Of a stretch of DNA of 52,611 nt, positions 27,064 to 35,970 are shown in pieces. Numbering within the stretch: the stretch's first letter is position 1; every line of letters begins with the position of its first letter. The position numbers and the translations under genes were made by a program. The notes beneath the pieces are model-generated. The model worked only from the letters and a program-made list of their open reading frames with translations, made no database searches and was not told the DNA's origin. Source of the DNA: Bacteroidota bacterium (GTDB lineage Bacteria; Bacteroidota; Bacteroidia; UBA8524); contig WGMZ01000039.1 of assembly GCA_016124735.1 (NCBI GenBank), positions 1 through 52,611 on the forward strand, written 5' to 3'.

Positions 27064-29091
27064 ATGCCCTTTCAGCTTACTTCCGAATTTTCTCCAGCCG
27101 GAGATCAACCCGAAGCCATCAGACAACTCACGGAAGGAGTCGAGGCGAATGAACCCGCACAAACTCTCCTGGGAGTGACTGGTTCCGGAAAAACATTCAC
27201 TATTGCGAATGTCATTCAGAATACCCAAAAGCCTACACTCATTCTTAGCCACAACAAGACACTGGTGGCTCAACTTTACGGTGAGTTCAAGCAGTTCTTT
27301 CCGAACAACGCCGTTGAATATTTTGTTTCTTACTACGATTACTACCAGCCGGAAGCCTTTATCCCGACTTCCAATACTTATATAGAAAAGGACCTCAGCA
27401 TCAACGAGGAGATTGAAAAAATGCGTCTCAGCACAACCTCAACGCTCCTTTCAGGACGAAGGGATGTGATTGTCGTGGCATCGGTATCATGCATCTATGG
27501 CGCAGGAAATCCCAAAGATTTTGAAGGGAGCATCATCCGCCTGCACGAAGGACAAAAAATCAGTCGAAATACCCTCCTCTTTTCCCTGGTTGATTCTTTG
27601 TATTCAAGAACCACCGCCGATTTTAAAAGAGGAAATTTTCGGGTAAAAGGTGACACCGTAGACATTTATGTGGCTTATGCCGACTACGCCTACCGCATCC
27701 AGTTTTTTGGTAATGAGATTGAGGAAATCACCGTCTTCGATCCAACAACGGGCGGCGATCATAGCCGACAAAATGACATCGCCATCTATCCTGCCAATCT
27801 TTATGTAACTCCCAAAGACCGTCTACAGGCGGTGATTCATGAAATTCAGGATGACATGGTCAAGCAAGTTGCCTATTTTCATTCCATCGGACGTCATCTG
27901 GAAGCAAAAAGACTGGAAGAGCGCGTGACCTTTGACCTGGAGATGATGCGCGAACTGGGCTATTGCTCGGGGATTGAGAATTACAGCCGCTATATGGACC
28001 GCAGAAATCCGGGAGAAAGACCTTTCTGCCTTCTGGACTATTTCCCCAAGGACTTCCTTCTTGTTGTGGATGAAAGCCATGTAACCATTCCTCAGGTACG
28101 AGCAATGTATGGCGGCGATCGAGCCAGAAAAACCAACCTCGTGGAATATGGATTTCGACTGCCCGCAGCCATGGATAACCGTCCGCTGACCTTCGACGAG
28201 TTTTATTCCATCATCCACCAAACCATCTATGTTTCTGCTACTCCTGCAGACTTTGAAATCGCTCAATCGGAAGGTGTTGTGGTCGAACAGATTATTCGCC
28301 CCACCGGACTCCTGGATCCTGTCATTGAAGTCAGACCCTGCACCAATCAAGTGGATGATTTGTTGGAAGAGGTAGATGAACGTATCAAGATGGGCGACAG
28401 AATACTGGTTACAACCCTCACAAAAAGAATGGCGGAAGAACTTACTAAATACATGGCCCGCATTGGTATTCGCTGCCAATACATCCATAGCGAAGTGAAA
28501 ACCCTGGATCGGGTGGAAATACTTCGCGGACTTCGCCTCGGTGAGTTTGATGTGCTGGTGGGTGTGAACCTGCTTCGCGAAGGGCTCGATCTACCCGAAG
28601 TTTCACTCGTAGCCATCATGGATGCCGACAAGGAAGGATTCCTGCGGAGCGCTCGCTCCCTGACCCAGACCATTGGGCGTGCCGCCCGTAACGAAAGAGG
28701 GAAAGTGATTATGTATGCCGACACGGTAACAGACAGCATGGCAGCCACCATCGAAGAGAATAACCGGCGCCGCGAAAAACAGATTGCCTTCAATGAAGCC
28801 CACGGCATTGTTCCAAAAACAGTGATCAAATCGAAGGAAGCGATCATGAAACAGACCTCCGTAGCGGATCATAAATCAGGAGCATCCAAGGTCTATGTAG
28901 AGCCCGAAGAGTCAAATTCAATTGCTGCCGATCCTGTAATGAACTATCTGCATGGCGACAAATTAAAAAAGGCCATGGAAGCAACGGAGAAAGCCATGAT
29001 GAAAGCTGCCAAGGAGATGGATTTCATGACTGCTGCCCGTCTGCGCGACGAATTGATGGCAATGAAAGAAAAGCTGGAAAACGAAGTTTAA
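27064..29091 (+). CDS. uvrB: Excinuclease ABC subunit B
   Basis: UvrB is the damage-verifying helicase of nucleotide excision repair and hands DNA on to UvrC. I start at ATG 27064 (MPFQLTSEFSPAGDQPEAI, the usual UvrB N-terminus); the longer frame from 26977 only overlaps the Omp28 gene. Walker A is GVTGSGKTFT (Gly37-Thr46). The damage-reading beta-hairpin is at YYDYYQPEAFIPTSNTYIEKD in parts. The DEAD-like box is VVDESHVT, motif V is VLVGVNLLREGLDLPE, and motif VI is QTIGRAARN. A UVR domain for UvrC binding closes the protein (KAAKEMDFMTAARLRDEL). At about 675 residues it is of normal length. Its last 4 bases overlap the convergent gene downstream. Confidence 0.97.
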   Translation: MPFQLTSEFSPAGDQPEAIRQLTEGVEANEPAQTLLGVTGSGKTFTIANVIQNTQKPTLILSHNKTLVAQLYGEFKQFFPNNAVEYFVSYYDYYQPEAFIPTSNTYIEKDLSINEEIEKMRLSTTSTLLSGRRDVIVVASVSCIYGAGNPKDFEGSIIRLHEGQKISRNTLLFSLVDSLYSRTTADFKRGNFRVKGDTVDIYVAYADYAYRIQFFGNEIEEITVFDPTTGGDHSRQNDIAIYPANLYVTPKDRLQAVIHEIQDDMVKQVAYFHSIGRHLEAKRLEERVTFDLEMMRELGYCSGIENYSRYMDRRNPGERPFCLLDYFPKDFLLVVDESHVTIPQVRAMYGGDRARKTNLVEYGFRLPAAMDNRPLTFDEFYSIIHQTIYVSATPADFEIAQSEGVVVEQIIRPTGLLDPVIEVRPCTNQVDDLLEEVDERIKMGDRILVTTLTKRMAEELTKYMARIGIRCQYIHSEVKTLDRVEILRGLRLGEFDVLVGVNLLREGLDLPEVSLVAIMDADKEGFLRSARSLTQTIGRAARNERGKVIMYADTVTDSMAATIEENNRRREKQIAFNEAHGIVPKTVIKSKEAIMKQTSVADHKSGASKVYVEPEESNSIAADPVMNYLHGDKLKKAMEATEKAMMKAAKEMDFMTAARLRDELMAMKEKLENEV

Positions 29092-29984
29092 GATTTCTTT
29101 TTCTTCTTCATGCTCACGGTATTGAGCTGAAGACTGATTCCGGGAACTAAGGTCCATCCGGAAAAACCAACCTGAGACTGGTCCAACATCAGATAGGTTC
29201 CGTATTTCTGATAGAATATCGCAATTGATGGAATCACATAGATGAAGCGGTAACCTGCTTTTAAATTGCAAAAGAAACCGAAAGAACTGTAATTTTTAGT
29301 TTGACTGACTCCCTGAACCTGTAACCCATTTGAGTTAAATAAATCATTGGGAACAAAGGAGTAAGATAGATGATGATGCCCGTAAATCGCGCCGAAACTG
29401 ACACTTCCGTAACACTCTTCCGGACCAAAAGAGTAGCTGAATGTAAGTGGAACCAACCAGTCTCGTCTGGAATACGAATAACCCAATACCTGTTGAACAT
29501 GAGAGAAGTAATTGGGCAATGTAAATTTATTCCAGGAATAACGAATGCCTGCACTTCCAAACCACCGCTTTGAGTCCCTTAGCTTCTGGTCTTTATCAAA
29601 TCCAAGAAACTGAAAATTGTACTGAAACATATTGGTCTTTTTCGCCCGTAGATAGCCAAGCTCCATACGGTTGGCAATTCCCACACGTAAATAAAATTGC
29701 GAACCCACAGTCAGAGGGTCCAGAGAATATGCCATCATGGCTTTGTTTACATCTTTTATGAGGCCGGAATAGTATGCTGAATCTCCATTATTATTATACC
29801 CTTTCATGCTGTTGACCAACACGCTGGTGATATTTGAGGTTCCCACTCCGCTAAAGTTTCCCATGTAAGTGGCCCCACCTGTTACATGTCCCTTTGGCGT
29901 AACTCTACCTGATTCATTCATCACTTTGGGGACTGAACAAGACGCAATAAGTACCACTGTAAAGTAGAAAAGTAATTTTTGCAT
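29088..29984 (-). CDS. Putative outer-membrane barrel lipoprotein, unknown function
   Basis: A 298-residue protein with a lipoprotein signal (MQKLLFYFTVVLIASC, lipobox Cys16). The remainder is rich in alternating hydrophobic/aromatic strands and Gly turns, such as AGIRYSWNKF, GSVSFGAIYGHHHLSYSF and NLKAGYRFIYVIPSIAIFY, consistent with a small outer-membrane beta-barrel. It ends in a lysine cluster (KKKKKS), which is unusual for a barrel, whose last residue is normally aromatic. No family is recognised. It is convergent with uvrB and overlaps it by 4 bases, and starts 36 bases downstream of the hairpin terminator at 30020-30044. Confidence 0.7.
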   Translation of the reverse strand: MQKLLFYFTVVLIASCSVPKVMNESGRVTPKGHVTGGATYMGNFSGVGTSNITSVLVNSMKGYNNNGDSAYYSGLIKDVNKAMMAYSLDPLTVGSQFYLRVGIANRMELGYLRAKKTNMFQYNFQFLGFDKDQKLRDSKRWFGSAGIRYSWNKFTLPNYFSHVQQVLGYSYSRRDWLVPLTFSYSFGPEECYGSVSFGAIYGHHHLSYSFVPNDLFNSNGLQVQGVSQTKNYSSFGFFCNLKAGYRFIYVIPSIAIFYQKYGTYLMLDQSQVGFSGWTLVPGISLQLNTVSMKKKKKS

Positions 29985-30019
29985 TAAGGCAAGTTACGAA
30001 AGTGCCTGCGACCCAAGGC

Positions 30020-30044
30020 AAAAAAAAAGCGCTCCGAAGAGCGC
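30020..30044 (-). terminator. Rho-independent terminator with UUCG tetraloop
   Basis: Read on the minus strand GCGCTC (30044-30039), loop TTCG, GAGCGC (30034-30029) and A/T next to it form a compact GC stem, followed by eight T and more (30028-30020). The C(UUCG)G loop is exceptionally stable. It lies 180 bases past the stop of the amidohydrolase gene, far for a simple gene-end terminator. Confidence 0.8.
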
Positions 30045-30116
30045 CTTTGTAAAACCAAACCAAACCAAAACTCTATGAAGAGATAAAAAGAACGATAGGA
30101 GTGGTTAGCTCCGTTA
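30020..30116 (-). ncRNA. Candidate small RNA ending at the UUCG terminator
   Basis: Upstream of the terminator, on the minus strand, a CATATTTG box (30124-30117) follows TTTG (30143-30140) with 15 bases between, a passable Bacteroidota promoter. The predicted transcript of about 95 nt has a small GGAG/CTCC hairpin (30112-30098), a CTCT-TCAT-AGAG hairpin (30082-30071), a U/G-rich single-stranded run (30070-30051, a perfect mirror repeat), then the terminator. No open frame of note lies in it. It could also be just the 3' UTR of the amidohydrolase mRNA. Confidence 0.35.
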
Positions 30117-30224
30117 CAAATATGATGCACATACATTGCCAAATGTTGCCCTATGAGTAAAAAAATCTTAAATTTTTTACTTTTAATTGTAAATCAATCT
30201 CTTAGTTATACTGACAATCAATGA

Positions 30225-33200
30225 TTAATGTCTTCCACAATGGCATTTAGGTAGCATGAAGTCGCTTCCACTCTCGTGCCACGGAAAGGTTTCAGCATAT
30301 TTCGGATTTTCAAACCAGAAATGGGGTCCATTGTTTTTGCCATATTCACTCATCGTTGCCGATTCGTACATGCGTCCATTCATCACTACATAGGTTATGC
30401 TCTCCGTATGGTGAATATCATCTAATGGATTCTCTTCGAGAATCATGATATCCGCCAGTTTTCCTTCTTCCAGGGAGCCAATCTGATCTCCCATACCGAT
30501 GTATTCTGCCCCATTCATGGTGGCACAACGGATGGCCTGCATGGGACTCATGCCTCCTTGTGCCAGCATCCAAAGTTCCCAGTGGGCTCCGAGTCCTTCC
30601 AACTGTCCATGAGAACCCAGGTTGACTTTCACCCCCGCATCCGCTAGTTTTTTACAGGATTTACTTACCAGGATATGTCCGTTTTCGTACTCCGCCTCCG
30701 GAATCATGGTGCGGTGCCTCGAACGCATATCGACAACACTTCTCGGGGTGTAGCGAAGCAGCATGGATTTTTCCCAAACATTCGAATGCTGGTACCAGTA
30801 GTTTTCTCCACTGGCAGCCCCATAGCAAACAATGAGTGTCGGAGTATAACCCGTATTGGAATGGGACCAAAGTTGAACCACATCATCATACACCGGAGCT
30901 ACAGGTATATTGTGTTCAATTCCACTATGTCCATCCACAATCATCGACATATTGTGGTAGAAGAATGAACCACCTTCCGGATAAACCATCACGCCAAGAC
31001 TATCTGCCGCTGTAATAACCTGTTGCCTTTGTTCCCGGCGAGGCTGGTTATAACTCTTTACCGAAAATGCCCCAAAGGCTTTGGTACGATATACTGCCGA
31101 ACGGGCATCGTCGTATTTATTAATCAGGGCTTTAAAATCGCCGTCAGCACCATAAAGTATCGTACCGGTAGAATAAATCCGGGGTCCCAGCATGGAGCCT
31201 GTTTTAACCATTTCACTTTGGGTAAATACCATTTCGGTATTGGAACTCGGATCATGGGTCGTAGTCACACCATATGCCAAATTAGCAACATAGGGCCAAT
31301 AGGTTTGTGGGTGAATCCCCTGGCGGAATGTCCATAAATGAGCATGAACATCGACCATACCCGGCATCAATGTTTTGCCTTTGCAATCCCGGATATCGCT
31401 TACTCCTTTCACTTTTGCGGTCTCCGGTTTATAGCTGCCTACTCCAATCTCCGCAATTTTATTCTCGCGAACAACGAGATAGCCCAGCTCGATTACTTTG
31501 TCTGATTCATCTACAGTAATAATCCGGGCATTGTTTAACACATAGGTTTCCGAGGGCTTGTCCGACTTCAGTTCAAGACCTACCCGCATTCCGTGCAAAG
31601 GCAAGGCTTCCAGACTATCGGCTGCCTCAGGCAAGAACAAAAAACGTTCATTCAGGGGCTTGCTAAAATATTCATCGCCTAAAGTCCAATGCAACACTTT
31701 GCTGTCTGCCGACCAATGTAAATTGATGCCCGCATCTTTTGCAAATTGGGCCACCGGAACATTTTTCGCACCCGCACCAAGTTCCAGCATTTTTCCAATT
31801 TCCGGAAATGCGGCTACATAAACTTTATGCAGGTCAGTGAAAGCAACCCATTGGTTATCAGGGCTAAGCGTATAATTTTTCGCATAGGTGGAGCTGATTA
31901 CTTTCTGCGTTTCATAACCCTCTGAATTCATCTTCCAGAGATCATTCCCCTGCTGATAGTAAATCCATTGTCCATCTTTGGAGAAGAAGGGTTCTGCCAC
32001 AGCCTCACCCACATGAACTGGCTTTTTATCTTTGAGCGTCATACGATAAATCCCCGCATCTTCTGTCCAGGCAAAACCCTGATGGTCATTACCCTGTTCT
32101 TTCCAATACAGAAGTGTTATTCCATCGGATGAAAAACTTGGGGTACGAAATATCCCTTTCCCTGTGCTGATCTTCATCGGCTTTCCTCCGGATACACTCA
32201 TCTCCATGATAGAACCCAAATCCTTATCTGACCAGGTGACGTACACGATCTTTTTCCCATCCGGGGAGAAAGCCGGTTCAAATTCAAAGGCTTCTGTTTG
32301 AGAGTTCAAACGTTCTGGTTTTCCATCCGGAAGGGCTTTTTTGTATAAATAGCCTGCGGCACTAAAGACCAGCAATTTCCCGTCGGGCGAAGTCGTTGCA
32401 TAACGAATCATCTTACTGGTAAAGGTTTCAGGAGCTACTTCTTGTCTGTAACGAAGGGCTTTGCGTATTTTCTGGCTCACGCTGACACGGAAAGGTACTT
32501 CCGACACCTCTAGTGATTCAGTTTGAATTCGAAGAATTTTTCCATGCGACCAGATGACTATTTCCTTTGAGTTCGGCAGCCAATTGAATCCGGTATACAC
32601 TCCAAAAATGGCCCAGGCTTCCTGCTGATCCTTACTCAATGAATCGTATACCGGCCACTCCAAACCGCTCTGAAGGTCGTGCAGAAACAATACCGACTTC
32701 TCCCTGACACGTTTGACAAAAGCCACTTGCTTTCCATTTGGTGAAACCTGCGGACGGATGGCTCCACCGCCACCAGAGATAACCGTTTCAATCTCACCAT
32801 TGTATAGGTCGTAGCGCTTGATTACATAGATTTGCTTGTTGGGATCCTTGTTGTACTGAAAAGAACCACCCGGATACATGTCCTCCGAATAATAAATGTA
32901 ACGGCCTAATGGGTCGAAGCAAGGCTCGTTTAAATCCTGTTGGTCGTTTTTTCTTTTGGTCAGCTGAACTCCTTTACCCCCGGAAATATGGTACATCCAT
33001 AATTCACCCGCACCCAGAGAGCGGCCGGATGTAAAATGTTTGCGTGCAACAATGTATTCTCCATTGGGTGCCCAAACGGCATTGTTCAGCAAGCGAAAAT
33101 CTTCCCGGGTAATCTCCTTTGCATCCGAACCATCAGTTTTCATGTACCAGATATTGTCGCCACCACCAGCATCGCTGGTAAATGAAATATACTGGCCATC

Positions 33201-33467
33201 CGGACTGTACCTTGGTTGCACCTCCCATGCAATTCCACCACGAAGCAGTTTTGCTTCTCCGCCTTCCAGCGGCATGGAATAGATATCTCCCAGGAGATCG
33301 AATACCAGGGATTTTCCGTCCGGACTTACATCCAGATTCATCCAGGTTCCTTCATTGACTGTAAAATTTACCTCCTTATAATCTCCCGGAGGATTATTGA
33401 CGTCCCATTCCTGCGCATTCAACGACAGAAATGAGAGGCAAGTGATTATGATACTAAGCGTGCGCAT
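30225..33467 (-). CDS. Secreted TolB-like propeller/amidohydrolase fusion protein
   Basis: A 1080-residue exported protein (signal MRTLSIIITCLSFLSLNAQ). Residues about 40-620 are a TolB/WD40-like propeller with repeated SPDGKxLVF-type motifs (LDVSPDGKSLVFDL, RYSPDGQYISFTSDAGG, AFSPDGKKIVYVTW). Residues about 650-1045 form an amidohydrolase domain with the metal motif MVDVHAHLW (His near 706 and 708), HNMSMIVDGHSGIEHN, and the subfamily mark LGSHGQLEGLGAHWE. It closes with LADIMILEENPL and a Cys/His tail (KCHCGRH). The substrate is unknown; related proteins are called imidazolonepropionase-like or prolidase-like without proof. It is the second gene after the T9SS cargo protein, 23 bases apart. 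Confidence 0.88.
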   Translation of the reverse strand: MRTLSIIITCLSFLSLNAQEWDVNNPPGDYKEVNFTVNEGTWMNLDVSPDGKSLVFDLLGDIYSMPLEGGEAKLLRGGIAWEVQPRYSPDGQYISFTSDAGGGDNIWYMKTDGSDAKEITREDFRLLNNAVWAPNGEYIVARKHFTSGRSLGAGELWMYHISGGKGVQLTKRKNDQQDLNEPCFDPLGRYIYYSEDMYPGGSFQYNKDPNKQIYVIKRYDLYNGEIETVISGGGGAIRPQVSPNGKQVAFVKRVREKSVLFLHDLQSGLEWPVYDSLSKDQQEAWAIFGVYTGFNWLPNSKEIVIWSHGKILRIQTESLEVSEVPFRVSVSQKIRKALRYRQEVAPETFTSKMIRYATTSPDGKLLVFSAAGYLYKKALPDGKPERLNSQTEAFEFEPAFSPDGKKIVYVTWSDKDLGSIMEMSVSGGKPMKISTGKGIFRTPSFSSDGITLLYWKEQGNDHQGFAWTEDAGIYRMTLKDKKPVHVGEAVAEPFFSKDGQWIYYQQGNDLWKMNSEGYETQKVISSTYAKNYTLSPDNQWVAFTDLHKVYVAAFPEIGKMLELGAGAKNVPVAQFAKDAGINLHWSADSKVLHWTLGDEYFSKPLNERFLFLPEAADSLEALPLHGMRVGLELKSDKPSETYVLNNARIITVDESDKVIELGYLVVRENKIAEIGVGSYKPETAKVKGVSDIRDCKGKTLMPGMVDVHAHLWTFRQGIHPQTYWPYVANLAYGVTTTHDPSSNTEMVFTQSEMVKTGSMLGPRIYSTGTILYGADGDFKALINKYDDARSAVYRTKAFGAFSVKSYNQPRREQRQQVITAADSLGVMVYPEGGSFFYHNMSMIVDGHSGIEHNIPVAPVYDDVVQLWSHSNTGYTPTLIVCYGAASGENYWYQHSNVWEKSMLLRYTPRSVVDMRSRHRTMIPEAEYENGHILVSKSCKKLADAGVKVNLGSHGQLEGLGAHWELWMLAQGGMSPMQAIRCATMNGAEYIGMGDQIGSLEEGKLADIMILEENPLDDIHHTESITYVVMNGRMYESATMSEYGKNNGPHFWFENPKYAETFPWHESGSDFMLPKCHCGRH

Positions 33468-33490
33468 GCTACGAATATACGCATGCAGGA

Positions 33491-34681
33491 TTATCGGATG
33501 ATAGTAAGTGTGCCGGTGTATTTGTAGTCTGAATTTCTATCTTTCAACACAACATAATAAACACTGGCCGGCAGTTGATAGGGAATCCATGTATTCTTGT
33601 ATTCTAAATCCTCGAATACCAATTGACCATAGCGGTTAAAGACGCGTAATTTCCAACGACCATTTTCAGCATTATCTACAATAAAAGTCTCGTTGATTCC
33701 ATCTCCATTCATGCTCAACACATTGTAAACTTTGATTGGCGGACTTGGTGGACCATTGGGAACATCGTTATCGTCGCATTTACCAAACCAACACGAAGAA
33801 AAGCTAAAAGAAATTCCAAAGCCTCCAGGTCCATTCATCCCTCCTTTTCCGCCTCCTCTGCCTCTTCCTTTTGCTCCCGGTTTGCAGGCTTCAAATTTCA
33901 CATTCAGGGTGTCGCGATATCTGCCGCAAACGGAATTGCTTTCCAACCAGATGACCCCATCTGAACTCACCTTGATTCTTGATGTATCCGAGCCGTCGCT
34001 CCATTGATAACCAGTCAAAGGAAATGATGAAGAGAGCGTTACAATGGAGTTGAAACAAAAGGCCTTATCCGGCGTAATATGAAATTTTCGCTGTGGACAT
34101 AATGCCTGAATAATCCCCGAGCTTTCTGTTTGCCTGGTATGCAAAATAATCCATTCATCGCCAATTTGTTTGAAGCCGGCAACAAAATCAATAGAGTCGT
34201 AATGCCAGGCAGTATCTGCCGGCCGAAGCTGACCAATTGGATAGCCGAAATCCTTACCGTCAATGCTGCTGGCCACAAAGGGTGAAAAGCTGCCGTCTTC
34301 TCCAGCTCCATGGCTGGCGTATAAAAAATGGATTCGGTATGTTTTTCCATATTCAAGCGCTTGGCTCAGACGAAACGCCACCCCTTCACCATTGAGATTC
34401 CAGGCAATTCCGCTGCCTAGCCATGCTGCCTTGACTGGCTTATCGCAAAAATCTGGCATGACGGGCACTTTATTCACATTAGATTTTCGGTGGGCGCCTG
34501 TCCATGCTCCGTCTTCCCACTGGAGAATGTCTCCATTCTGAGTTATCACATCACCACTCTGAAGATTGGGTCCTGTGCCTACAGATGAGAAACAAGGATC
34601 ACTCAGGGTCAGGTGGATCGTCTGACCCTCGATAATCTCAATAAAGCAAAGTTGAAAAAGAAATAATATCCAAAGTCGCAT
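33491..34681 (-). CDS. Secreted protein with gliding-motility-type (T9SS type B) C-terminal domain
   Basis: A 396-residue secreted protein. The signal is MRLWILFLFQLCFIEIIEGQ. Residues 20-200 resemble a carbohydrate-binding-like beta-sandwich (GKTYRIHFLYASHG, GDEWIILHTRQTESS), followed by a PKD-like part (FPLTGYQWSDGSDTSRI). A Gly/Arg-rich low-complexity linker lies at about residues 270-290 (GAKGRGRGGGKGG). The C-terminal 80 residues are a gliding-motility-associated domain (MNGDGINETFIVDN, RVFNRYGQLVFE, ASVYYVVLKDRNS, YTGTLTII), the sorting signal for type IX export. It probably shares a transcript with the amidohydrolase downstream. Confidence 0.85.
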   Translation of the reverse strand: MRLWILFLFQLCFIEIIEGQTIHLTLSDPCFSSVGTGPNLQSGDVITQNGDILQWEDGAWTGAHRKSNVNKVPVMPDFCDKPVKAAWLGSGIAWNLNGEGVAFRLSQALEYGKTYRIHFLYASHGAGEDGSFSPFVASSIDGKDFGYPIGQLRPADTAWHYDSIDFVAGFKQIGDEWIILHTRQTESSGIIQALCPQRKFHITPDKAFCFNSIVTLSSSFPLTGYQWSDGSDTSRIKVSSDGVIWLESNSVCGRYRDTLNVKFEACKPGAKGRGRGGGKGGMNGPGGFGISFSFSSCWFGKCDDNDVPNGPPSPPIKVYNVLSMNGDGINETFIVDNAENGRWKLRVFNRYGQLVFEDLEYKNTWIPYQLPASVYYVVLKDRNSDYKYTGTLTIIR

Positions 34682-34738
34682 CCTGCAATATGCAAGAATT
34701 TAGACATTATTACGTATTAAAATATGATTTCCATTCAA

Positions 34739-35902
34739 TTAGTATCGGAACGATCCATGCTCTGATTCGATATTCAAGATTTTTTCGGAAGAAGCCCGCA
34801 CCTCCCCAACGATGCGGCTTTCAATTCCAAATGACTCGCCGAGCTTCACCAAAGTATCCGCATATTTGGCATCTGTATAAACTTCCAACCTATGCCCCAT
34901 ATTAAATACTTGATACATTTCTTTCCACGCTGTATGAGATTGACTGTGAATCATATCAAATAATGGAGGAATGGGGAACAGGTTGTTTTTGATTACCTCT
35001 ACGGGTTCATCCATAAAATGCTTCACTTTGGTTTGAGCACCTCCGCTGCAATGGATCCAGGCTCCGATCGCCGTTTTGGGTAATTCCTTCATTACAGTCT
35101 TAGCCAAAGGTAAATACGTCCGTGTAGGTGAAAGGACCAATTTACCAGCGTCCAGGGGAGCATTTTTCCATGAATCGGTCAGTTTTAAGCCCCCGGTATA
35201 AACTACCGAATCATCCAATTCAGGATCGAAACTCTCTGGAAATTGCTGAGCATAATATTTGGAAAATACATCGTGACGGGCTGAAGTCAGACCATTGCTC
35301 CCCATACCTCCATTGTATTCCTGCTCATATTTTGCTTGTCCATAAGATGCAAAGCCAACAATGACCTGCCCGGGACGAATTTTTGCCTCTATAATCTGCG
35401 GGCGTGGAACACGTGCTGTGACGGTTGAATCTACAATGACAGTTCGAACCAAATCGCCCACATCGGCAGTTTCTCCTCCGGTAAGAATCATTTCCACTCC
35501 CTGATCGCGCATGGTTTGAAGGAATTCTTCAGTGCCATTGATAATTGCCGCAATCACTTCTCCGGGAATCAGATTTTTGTTCCGACCAATGGTAGAAGAA
35601 AGGAGCATGTTGTTTGTAATGCCTACGCAAAGAAGGTCGTCGGTGTTCATTACTATCGCATCCTGAGCAATCCCTTTCCATACAGAAAGATCACCCGTTT
35701 CTTTCCAATACAGATAAGCCAAAGATGATTTGGTACCGGCCCCATCTGCATGCATCACATTGCACCAGGCCTCATCACCTCCCATGTAATCAGGAATAAC
35801 CTTACAAAAAGCATTGGGGAATAAGCCCTTGTCCAATTTGCTAATGGCCTTATGAACGTCTTCTTTTTGAGAGGATACGCCTCTTTTTGCATACTTATCC
35901 AT
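34739..35902 (-). CDS. purM: Phosphoribosylformylglycinamidine cyclo-ligase (AIR synthase)
   Basis: PurM closes the imidazole ring of AIR in purine synthesis, using ATP. The protein is 387 residues from the ATG at 35902 (MDKYAKRGVSSQKEDVHKAI); a TTG three codons up is a worse choice. Family features are HADGAGTKSSLAY (glycine/phosphate loop), QDAIVMNTDDLLCVG, GGETADVGDLVRTV and the C-terminal VFNMGHRLEVY. This is the divergent Bacteroidota form of PurM, which is somewhat longer than the E. coli enzyme (345). The leader carries a TACCTTTG box 6 bases before the ATG. Upstream lies the palindromic repeat array (35971-36475). Confidence 0.9.
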   Translation of the reverse strand: MDKYAKRGVSSQKEDVHKAISKLDKGLFPNAFCKVIPDYMGGDEAWCNVMHADGAGTKSSLAYLYWKETGDLSVWKGIAQDAIVMNTDDLLCVGITNNMLLSSTIGRNKNLIPGEVIAAIINGTEEFLQTMRDQGVEMILTGGETADVGDLVRTVIVDSTVTARVPRPQIIEAKIRPGQVIVGFASYGQAKYEQEYNGGMGSNGLTSARHDVFSKYYAQQFPESFDPELDDSVVYTGGLKLTDSWKNAPLDAGKLVLSPTRTYLPLAKTVMKELPKTAIGAWIHCSGGAQTKVKHFMDEPVEVIKNNLFPIPPLFDMIHSQSHTAWKEMYQVFNMGHRLEVYTDAKYADTLVKLGESFGIESRIVGEVRASSEKILNIESEHGSFRY

Positions 35903-35908
35903 GGGCTG

Positions 35909-35916
35909 CAAAGGTA
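35909..35916 (-). promoter_or_regulatory. TAnnTTTG-type -7 box in front of purM
   Basis: TACCTTTG on the minus strand matches the Bacteroidota -7 consensus TAnnTTTG exactly and ends 6 bases before the purM ATG, which implies a nearly leaderless message. No good TTTG -33 box was found at the expected distance, so the assignment is tentative. Confidence 0.35.
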
Positions 35917-35970
35917 AAACAAAAAGCTGTTCGGAGGGGACAGGCTTCAGAATTCAGAAAGTGTTCTTCA

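Noticed and set aside
27823-28488. 221-codon antisense frame inside uvrB
   Set aside because: Shadow of the uvrB coding frame; no features of its own.
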